Origin: CAYYAQ01 sp964469555
GTDB taxonomy: Bacteria; Planctomycetota; UBA1135; UBA2386
DNA: 37,194 nucleotides
Direction: 5' to 3'
Assembly (NCBI GenBank): GCA_964469555.1
Contig: CAYYAQ010000037.1
Span: 1-37,194 of the forward strand
A program made the position numbers and the translations under genes. Positions 31,196-37,194 of the stretch are shown piece after piece. Below the pieces are notes generated by a model, which made no database searches, was not told the DNA's origin, and saw only the letters and a list, made by a program, of their open reading frames with translations. Within the stretch, counting starts at the first letter, position 1, and every line of letters starts with the position of its first letter.

Positions 31196-33961
31196 ATGGC
31201 AGCCAAGAAGAGCAGCAAGAAGTCGAAAGCAAAGAAGAAGACGGGCAAATCCGGACGGCCCCTGGTGATCGTGGAGTCCCCGGCGAAGGCCCGAACCATC
31301 TCTCGTTTCCTGGGTTCTGACTACGTCATCGAGGCGAGCGTCGGCCACGTGCGGGATCTGCCCGCCAATGCCGCCGAGGTCCCGGCGAAGTACAAGAAGG
31401 AGAAGTGGTCCCGGCTCGGCATCGACATCGAAAACAACTTCGCCCCGCTCTACGTCGTCCCAAAGGACAAGCGCGAGCACATGCGTCGCCTCAAGGACCT
31501 CGTGAAGGACGCCTCGATCCTCTACCTGGCGACTGATGAAGACCGCGAGGGAGAGTCGATCTCGTGGCACCTGCTGAAGGAGCTGAAGCCGAAGGGCGAG
31601 ATCCGCAGGCTGGTCTTCCACGAGATCACGAAGACCGCGATCCAGGAGGCGCTAGACAACCCGCGCGACATCGACGCCAACCTCGTCGAGGCCCAAGAGA
31701 CCCGTCGCCTGGTCGACCGGCTCTACGGTTACGAGGTGTCGCCGCTGCTCTGGAAGAAGATCAAGCCGAGGCTCTCGGCGGGTCGCGTGCAGAGCGTGGC
31801 CGTCAAGCTCGTCGTCGAACGCGAGAAGGACCGGATGAAGTTCGTCAAGGCGGACTACTGGGGCCTGAAGGGCATGTTCCTCGCCGATGGCGAGAAAGAG
31901 GTGCCGTTCGAAGCGAACATGATCACCGTCGACGACAAGCGCATCGCCGTCGGCAAAGACTTCGACGCCGACACCGGCGTGCTGATCGACAAGGGCGACG
32001 ACAAGACGCCGCTGCACCTGCTCGAGAAGCAGGCGCGTGAACTCCAGGATCGTCTGGCCAAGAAGAACGCGACGGTCCTGCGCCTCGAAAAGAAACCCTA
32101 CACGCAGAAGCCCTCGCCCCCGTTCACGACGAGCACCCTGCAACAAGAGGCTGGTCGCAAGCTTCGCTTCACCGCGAAGCGCGCGATGCAGGCAGCACAG
32201 CGGTTGTACGAAAACGGTTTCATCACCTACATGCGAACCGACTCGACGACGCTTTCGAAAGAAGCGGTCTCGGGTGCGCGCGACTTGATCGCGGACACGT
32301 ACGGCAAGGAGAACCTGCCCGAGGAGCCGCGGATCTACCAGACCAAGGTCAAGAACGCGCAGGAAGCGCACGAGGCAATCCGACCCGCGGGTTCGAAGTT
32401 CAAGCATCCGAAGGAAGTCGAGTCGTCGGTCGGCCCAGACGAGAAGCGCGTCTACGAGTTGATCTGGCAGCGCACCGTCGCGAGTCAGATGAAAAACGCG
32501 CGCGGGCACCGGACCGTGTTGGGACTGGGCATCGACGAAACCGAATTCCAGGCAACGGGCAAGACCGTCGAGTTCCCCGGCTTCCGCCTCGCCTACGTCG
32601 AAACCGCAGAGGACTCGGAGGCTGCGCTGGCGGAGGCTGAGCGGCTGTTGCCCAACGTCGCAGAAGGTGACGCGGTCAAGACCAAGGGTGTCCAGGCGGA
32701 TGAGCACACCACGCAGCCGCCAGCGCGGCTGACGGAAGCGAGTCTGATACGTGAGATGGAGGCCCGCGGCATCGGTCGCCCGTCGACGTACGCGTCGATC
32801 ATCGACACGATCCTGGCCCGGGAATACGTCTACAAGAAGGGCACGGCGCTGGTCCCGACGTTCACGGCATTCGCGGTGACGAACCTGCTCACCGGGCATC
32901 TGGGTTATCTGGTCGACTACGCGTTCACCGCGAAGATGGAGAACGACCTCGACGAGATCAGCAACGGTCGGAGAGACCGGCTGAAGTACCTGAAGACGTT
33001 CTTCCACGGCAACGGCAACCCGGGCCTGGACGCGACGATCAAGAAGGTCGAAGCAGAGATCGATCCTCGGGTCGTGTGCAGCATCCCGCTGGGAGACAAC
33101 CCGGAGGGAACCCTCGTCGAGATCCGCGTCGGTCGCTACGGGCCTTACCTCTCGTGCGGCGATCTCCGGGTCAGCGTGCCGGACGGCACGGCGCCGGACG
33201 AGTTGACCTTGGAATACGCGCTCGAGCTCATCGAGAAGGGCGCCCAGGGACCCAAGTCGCTCGGCATCGATCCCGACATGGGTCTCGACGTGTTCGTGAA
33301 GACAGGGCGGTTTGGTCCCTACTTCCAACGCGGCGACGCCGACAGTCTGCCCGAGGGCGAGAAGCCGAAGATGGCTTCGCTGTTGAAGGACATGGATCCG
33401 GAGACGGTCGGACTCGAAGAGGCTATCGCGACCCTGAACATGCCGAAAGAGCTCGGCGTCAAGATGACCAAGGGCACCGACGAAGAACCTGGCAAGGAAG
33501 CGAAGGTGCTCTCGGCGAACGGTCGCTTCGGCCCGTATCTGAAGTGGGACAAGGAGACGCGCAGCATTCCCGCTGGTGAGTCGCCGTTGACAATTACGTT
33601 AGAGCGAGCGATGGAGTTGTTTGCGCAACCCAAGACTCGCGGGCGAACTGCGCGCGCGGCTCCAAAGATCTTGAAGGAGCTGGGCAAGCACCCGGAGACC
33701 GAAGTCGAGATCAAGATTCTCGACGGTCGCTACGGACCGTACTGCGCCGATGGTGAGACGAACGCGTCGGTGCCGAAGGGTGAGCCGATCGAAGAAATCG
33801 ATCTCAACCGGGCGATCGAGTTGCTCGCGGCGCGGGCGGCTGCCGGCCCCTCGAAGAAGAAGAAGAAGGCCGCCAAGAAGAAGAAGAAGAAGAAGGCCGC
33901 CAAGAAGAAAACGGGTGGAAAGGCCACCAAGAAGAGCAGCAAGAAAGTCCCTTCTGAATAG
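31196..33961 (+). CDS. topA: DNA topoisomerase I (type IA) with Lys-rich tails
   Basis: A 921-aa enzyme that relaxes negative supercoils. After a Lys/Ser-rich N-terminal extension (residues 1-20), the TOPRIM domain has E27 (VIVESPAKA) and D114-E-D116-R-E-G-E. The active-site tyrosine is Y345 in FITYMRTDSTTLS. The C4 zinc fingers of E. coli TopA are absent. The C-terminal part instead holds four topoisomerase C-terminal repeats starting near residues 646, 704, 776 and 844 (GRYGPY or GRFGPY). The protein ends in a poly-lysine tail (PSKKKKKAAKKKKKKKAAKK) that probably binds DNA nonspecifically, as in actinobacterial and planctomycete homologues. A near-consensus promoter lies just upstream. Confidence 0.97.
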   Translation: MAAKKSSKKSKAKKKTGKSGRPLVIVESPAKARTISRFLGSDYVIEASVGHVRDLPANAAEVPAKYKKEKWSRLGIDIENNFAPLYVVPKDKREHMRRLKDLVKDASILYLATDEDREGESISWHLLKELKPKGEIRRLVFHEITKTAIQEALDNPRDIDANLVEAQETRRLVDRLYGYEVSPLLWKKIKPRLSAGRVQSVAVKLVVEREKDRMKFVKADYWGLKGMFLADGEKEVPFEANMITVDDKRIAVGKDFDADTGVLIDKGDDKTPLHLLEKQARELQDRLAKKNATVLRLEKKPYTQKPSPPFTTSTLQQEAGRKLRFTAKRAMQAAQRLYENGFITYMRTDSTTLSKEAVSGARDLIADTYGKENLPEEPRIYQTKVKNAQEAHEAIRPAGSKFKHPKEVESSVGPDEKRVYELIWQRTVASQMKNARGHRTVLGLGIDETEFQATGKTVEFPGFRLAYVETAEDSEAALAEAERLLPNVAEGDAVKTKGVQADEHTTQPPARLTEASLIREMEARGIGRPSTYASIIDTILAREYVYKKGTALVPTFTAFAVTNLLTGHLGYLVDYAFTAKMENDLDEISNGRRDRLKYLKTFFHGNGNPGLDATIKKVEAEIDPRVVCSIPLGDNPEGTLVEIRVGRYGPYLSCGDLRVSVPDGTAPDELTLEYALELIEKGAQGPKSLGIDPDMGLDVFVKTGRFGPYFQRGDADSLPEGEKPKMASLLKDMDPETVGLEEAIATLNMPKELGVKMTKGTDEEPGKEAKVLSANGRFGPYLKWDKETRSIPAGESPLTITLERAMELFAQPKTRGRTARAAPKILKELGKHPETEVEIKILDGRYGPYCADGETNASVPKGEPIEEIDLNRAIELLAARAAAGPSKKKKKAAKKKKKKKAAKKKTGGKATKKSSKKVPSE

Positions 33962-34017
33962 CGAGTGCCGGCCCTCCTAGCCGAGCCGGGAAACACACCG
34001 GAATTTCAGGCAGTGGA

Positions 34018-34046
34018 TTGGCGAATCTCAGCCGTTGTTGGACAAT
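34018..34046 (+). promoter_or_regulatory. Sigma70-type promoter of nadA
   Basis: TTGGCG (34018-34023), 17-bp spacer, GACAAT (34041-34046), 13 bp before the ATG at 34060. The predicted leader is about 6 nt. Confidence 0.5.
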
Positions 34047-34059
34047 CTCGCGCCCTCTC

Positions 34060-35007
34060 ATGACGACGATAGACCCCGCAACCGATGTCTTCGAAGAAAT
34101 CGAAGACTTGAAGCAGACGCGACGAGCGATAATCCTCGCACACTACTACCAGGACCCGGACATCCAGGATCTGGCGGATCATCTGGGTGATTCTCTAGAC
34201 CTCGCGCGCGCGGCACGTGATGCGTCGGACGCCGAGGTGATCCTGTTCTGCGGCGTGCACTTCATGGCCGAGACCGCGAAGCTGCTCAACCCGGAGAAGA
34301 TCGTGATCTTGCCGGACCTCGACGCTGGATGCTCGCTGGCGGACGCGTGCTCGGGAGAGGACTTGAAGGCGTTCCGCGAGAAGAACCCGGATCACTACGT
34401 CGTCAGTTACATCAACTGTTCCGCCGAGGCGAAGGCCCAGTCGGACATTATCTGCACGTCGGGCAATGCCGAGGAGATCATCCATTCGGTGCCAAAAGAC
34501 CGACCGATCCTGTTCGCACCGGACAAGAACCTCGGGGCCTGGTTGATCAAGAAGACGGGGCGCGAGATGACGCTTTGGCCGGGGAGCTGCATGGTCCACG
34601 TGACGTTCTCCGAGCGGAAGATCCTGGCGCTGAAGGCGCGGCATACCGGCGCGAAGTTCATCGCGCATCCGGAGTGCGAGCCGAACATTCTCAAGCATGC
34701 GGAATTCATCGGGTCCACTCGGAAGCTCCTGCAGTACGTCCAGGAGTCGGACGAACAAACGATCATCGTCGGAACCGAGACCGGCATCCTGCACACGATG
34801 CAGCGAGCGGCGCCGGGCAAGAAGCTGATCGCAGTGCCGGTAGATGACAGCGCCGGGTGTGAAGGGTGCAACCAGTGCCCGCACATGAAGCTCAACACGT
34901 TGGAAAAGATCTACGTCGCGCTGCGCGATCTCGAACCGCGGATCGAGATGAACGAGACACTACGGGCGGCGGCGGCGAAGCCGCTGTTGCGGATGCTCGC
35001 GGTGTAG
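34060..35007 (+). CDS. nadA: Quinolinate synthase
   Basis: A 315-aa [4Fe-4S] enzyme that condenses iminoaspartate with dihydroxyacetone phosphate to quinolinate in NAD synthesis. The three conserved cluster regions are present: C91 (LDAGCSLADAC), C177 (GSCMVH) and the C267-E-G-C270-N-Q-C273 segment near the C-terminus. The substrate-binding AHYYQDPDIQDLADHLGDSL is intact. The ATG at 34060 gives the usual length and follows the promoter; a TTG at 34018 would add 14 unrelated residues and coincides with the -35 box. nadB and nadC are not in the window. The glucose-6-phosphate dehydrogenase gene follows after 8 bp. Confidence 0.96.
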   Translation: MTTIDPATDVFEEIEDLKQTRRAIILAHYYQDPDIQDLADHLGDSLDLARAARDASDAEVILFCGVHFMAETAKLLNPEKIVILPDLDAGCSLADACSGEDLKAFREKNPDHYVVSYINCSAEAKAQSDIICTSGNAEEIIHSVPKDRPILFAPDKNLGAWLIKKTGREMTLWPGSCMVHVTFSERKILALKARHTGAKFIAHPECEPNILKHAEFIGSTRKLLQYVQESDEQTIIVGTETGILHTMQRAAPGKKLIAVPVDDSAGCEGCNQCPHMKLNTLEKIYVALRDLEPRIEMNETLRAAAAKPLLRMLAV

Positions 35008-35015
35008 GCGAGCGA

Positions 35016-36509
35016 ATGACGCAAGACACCCGACCTCCGAAGCCGCGAAAGGCCGAAACGTGCACGTTGGTCATCTTCGGCGCGACTGGTGACCTGACGC
35101 GGCGCAAGCTCATCCCGGCGTTGACGAGTTTGTACTGCGACAAGCTGTTGCCTGAGAGTTTCTCGGTGATCGGTTTTGCTCGGCGCGACAAGTCAGACGA
35201 GGAGTTTCGCGAAGAGTTGTTGGCAGGCGTGCAGGAGTTCGGTCGGCAACGCGGTTCGGAGGCATTCGCGGCGATACGGGATTCGATCACGTACCTGCGT
35301 TCGACGTTCGAGGACGAATCCGGTTACGCGGCGCTGCGTGAACGGTTGGATCAGATCGATCGCGATCGAGGCGCCGCGGTTAACCGTTTGTTCTATCTGG
35401 CGACGCCGCCGAGCGCATACTCGGGCATTCTCACGAACTTGAATGCGTGCGGACTGTCGAAGGAGGACGGTGGCTATTCGCGGGTGATCGTCGAGAAACC
35501 CTTCGGTCGCGACCTGGAGTCGGCGCGGGCGCTGAACGAACAAGTGGCCACGGCATTCGCGGAGGATCAGGTCTATCGGATCGATCACTACCTCGGCAAG
35601 GAGACGGTGCAGAACATCCTGGCGATGCGGTTCGCGAACGGGATCTTCGAGCCGCTGTGGAACGTGCGCCACATCGACCACGTGCAGATCACGGTGGCGG
35701 AGTCGATCGGCGTGTCGGGGCGGGGTGCCTACTTCGAGGAATCCGGAATCATCCGCGACATGTTTCAAAACCACCTGCTGCAGCTGTTGACGCTGATCGC
35801 GATGGAGCCGCCGGTGTCGTTGGCAGCGAATGCGGTGCGCGACGAGAAGGTGAAGGTGTTGCATTCGATCCGAAGCCTCAGCCCGGAGGACGTCGCGGCG
35901 AACACGGTGCGGGGCCAGTACACGCAGGCGTACCTCGAAGACGCCGAGGTGCCTGACTATCTCGAGGAGCCCGGCGTGGCGCCGGACTCTACGACGGAGA
36001 CGTTCGCGGCGATTCGGTTGGAGGTGAACAACTGGCGTTGGGGCAAGACGCCGTTCTTTCTCCGGTCGGGAAAGCGGCTGCCAAAGCAGGTGACGGAGGT
36101 GGCGATTCACTTTCGCCGTCCGCCGCACCGGTTGTTCCCTGGCGCGCGACGCGGTCGGAATGTCTTGCTGCTGCGCATTCAGCCAGATGAGGGGATCAGT
36201 CTGCGCTTCGCATCGAAGGTGCCCGGCCCCAACGTGAACGTCCAGCACGTGCGCATGGACTTTGACTACGAGCAAGCCTTCGGCGATGAGATCGCCGACG
36301 CGTACCAGCGGCTGTTGCTCGACTCGATGCTCGGCGACTCGACGCTTTTTGCGCGGCGCGACGAAGTGGAAGAAGCCTGGCGCATCGTCGATTCGATCGT
36401 CGCGGGCTGGCGAGACCTTCCTCCACCCCTCCCCTACCCCGCCGGATCATGGGGCCCCACCGAAGCCGGCGACCTCATGCACAAGCGCCGCAGCTGGCGC
36501 CAACCTTGA
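35016..36509 (+). CDS. zwf: Glucose-6-phosphate 1-dehydrogenase
   Basis: A 497-aa enzyme that oxidises glucose 6-phosphate to 6-phosphogluconolactone with NADP+, the entry to the oxidative pentose phosphate pathway. The dinucleotide-binding motif is G22-A-T-G-D-L27 and the substrate signature R188-I-D-H-Y-L-G-K195 is intact, followed by the catalytic-region VRHIDHVQITVAE. Full length for the family. The ATG at 35016 lies 8 bp after nadA; the upstream open frame within nadA is not coding. Co-transcription with nadA would link NAD precursor synthesis to NADPH production. No pgl, gnd or opcA homologue is in the window. Confidence 0.97.
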   Translation: MTQDTRPPKPRKAETCTLVIFGATGDLTRRKLIPALTSLYCDKLLPESFSVIGFARRDKSDEEFREELLAGVQEFGRQRGSEAFAAIRDSITYLRSTFEDESGYAALRERLDQIDRDRGAAVNRLFYLATPPSAYSGILTNLNACGLSKEDGGYSRVIVEKPFGRDLESARALNEQVATAFAEDQVYRIDHYLGKETVQNILAMRFANGIFEPLWNVRHIDHVQITVAESIGVSGRGAYFEESGIIRDMFQNHLLQLLTLIAMEPPVSLAANAVRDEKVKVLHSIRSLSPEDVAANTVRGQYTQAYLEDAEVPDYLEEPGVAPDSTTETFAAIRLEVNNWRWGKTPFFLRSGKRLPKQVTEVAIHFRRPPHRLFPGARRGRNVLLLRIQPDEGISLRFASKVPGPNVNVQHVRMDFDYEQAFGDEIADAYQRLLLDSMLGDSTLFARRDEVEEAWRIVDSIVAGWRDLPPPLPYPAGSWGPTEAGDLMHKRRSWRQP

Positions 36510-36514
36510 GACAT

Positions 36515-36530
36515 CGCGTGGTGCCACGCG
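36515..36530. terminator. Hairpin between two convergent genes
   Basis: CGCGTGG (36515-36521), loop TG, CCACGCG (36524-36530), a perfect 7-bp stem (or 6 bp with a 4-nt loop) in the 30-bp gap between zwf and the RCK-type gene. Probably a bidirectional terminator, though without a T-run. Confidence 0.5.
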
Positions 36531-36539
36531 CCGTGACCC

Positions 36540-37194
36540 TCAATCCTCTTTGATCGAGGTGCGTGGATCCACTGGGGGAACCACGTCGTCGATACCGATC
36601 GAACTCCCTTTCGCAGACTCGGTCGATTCTCTCGCATCTGAGTCCGACTCAGTGTCGATTGGACCCTCTGACTTTGTGTCTGACACGGAGTGGAAGAGAT
36701 ACGCGGCTTCGCTGATTCGGGTCGAGGGACCGATCAGGACTGCGACGTCGCCTTCCTCCAGGACGGTGTCGGGACGGACGGCGATGTCGGTCACGTTGCC
36801 GCGACGGACCGCGACCACGGTACACCCCGAGAGGCGTCGCAGGTCGGAGTCTTGGAGCGAGTGTCCCGCGATCTCTGCGCCGGGGCCCACGCGGAAAGTC
36901 TCCACCTTCAAGCCGGGAAGGAAGTTCGCGAGCCGGTGCGAGTCATCGGCGCCGGGTCGCGCAGCATGGTCCGGTAGATCCACGCCCTCACGCACCCGCG
37001 TCACCTCGGTCCCGACCTCCTCCGCCGGCACCAGGAAGTGCCGCAACACCCGCACCATGATCTCGATCGAGGTCTCCAACTCCGCCGGAACGATCTCCTG
37101 CACGCCCATCCGCTGGAGCGTCGCAACCTCACCGATGAAGTTCGTCCGCGCGACGATCCGCACCTCCGGCGCCAGACGTCGCGCCAGATCCGCC
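36540..37194 (-). CDS. C-terminal part of an RCK/TrkA-type cation transport protein (partial)
   Basis: The frame is open to the window edge (218 residues seen), so the N-terminus lies beyond 37194. The first visible residues (ADLARRLAPEVRIVARTNFI, then LQRMGVQEIVPAELETSIEI) match the end of a TrkA-N/RCK NAD-binding domain as in KefB/KefC-type antiporters. Residues about 95-165 form a TrkA-C domain (VETFRVGPGAEIAGHSLQDS, VVAVRRGNVTDIAVRPDTVL, EEGDVAVLIGP). The last 45 residues are acidic, Ser-rich and probably disordered. It is most likely the regulatory end of a monovalent cation:proton antiporter; a stand-alone K+ uptake regulator is also possible. Confidence 0.75.
   Translation of the reverse strand, partial: ADLARRLAPEVRIVARTNFIGEVATLQRMGVQEIVPAELETSIEIMVRVLRHFLVPAEEVGTEVTRVREGVDLPDHAARPGADDSHRLANFLPGLKVETFRVGPGAEIAGHSLQDSDLRRLSGCTVVAVRRGNVTDIAVRPDTVLEEGDVAVLIGPSTRISEAAYLFHSVSDTKSEGPIDTESDSDARESTESAKGSSIGIDDVVPPVDPRTSIKED

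Noticed and set aside
31652..33328. 558-codon open frame antisense to topA
   Set aside because: High GC lengthens antisense frames; the sequence is rich in Arg/Asp/Leu with no motif, and the sense frame is unmistakably topoisomerase I.
1..37194. CRISPR array, tRNA, rRNA, insertion sequence or prophage
   Set aside because: No regularly spaced repeats, cloverleaf, rRNA core sequence, transposase or phage structural gene was seen on reading both strands.

Overview
The window is high-GC bacterial chromosomal DNA, densely coded on both strands. Several traits point to Planctomycetota or a near relative: secreted HEAT-like proteins, a large membrane-anchored protein made of carboxypeptidase-regulatory-like repeats, a CotH-type protein with a C-terminal tail domain of a kind I associate with planctomycete exported proteins, a Lys-rich topoisomerase I, and -10 boxes that sit almost on top of start codons. 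This assignment is inference from gene content; no rRNA or other phylogenetic marker is present.

Layout. 1-4.4 kb: the end of a Gly-rich protein, a small two-helix membrane protein, a CaCA-type Ca2+/Na+ antiporter, a secreted HEAT-like protein overlapping a divergent CCA/poly(A)-polymerase-family HD protein, and a truncated CotH-like exported protein. 4.4-11.6 kb: the 981-aa repeat protein (minus), then Xaa-Pro aminopeptidase, 3-methyladenine DNA glycosylase I and a secreted S9 peptidase (plus). 11.6-17.5 kb (minus): a threonine/serine dehydratase translationally coupled to a six-hairpin glycosidase-like protein, a lipoprotein/HEAT-like pair, and a secreted esterase-like hydrolase. 17.6-19.35 kb: a solitary DNA methyltransferase flanked by an orphan sigma-factor region-4 fragment and an unrecognised ORF remnant.

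19.36-28.93 kb is the most coherent part: what looks like a complete reductive pyrimidine catabolic locus. A yeast-FCY1-like cytosine deaminase and a divergently transcribed NCS2/SLC23-like nucleobase permease supply uracil. A six-gene minus-strand operon follows (CoA-acylating semialdehyde dehydrogenase, beta-ureidopropionase, dihydropyrimidinase, class III aminotransferase, PreT, PreA), behind a strong sigma70-like promoter. The predicted route is cytosine to uracil, dihydrouracil, N-carbamoyl-beta-alanine, beta-alanine, malonate semialdehyde and acetyl-CoA.

28.9-37.2 kb: a frameshifted WD40-repeat remnant, a glycosyltransferase-methyltransferase fusion, topoisomerase I, quinolinate synthase with glucose-6-phosphate dehydrogenase (probable operon), and the C-terminal part of an RCK/TrkA-type cation transport protein cut by the window edge. 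I saw no tRNA, rRNA, CRISPR array, insertion sequence or prophage.
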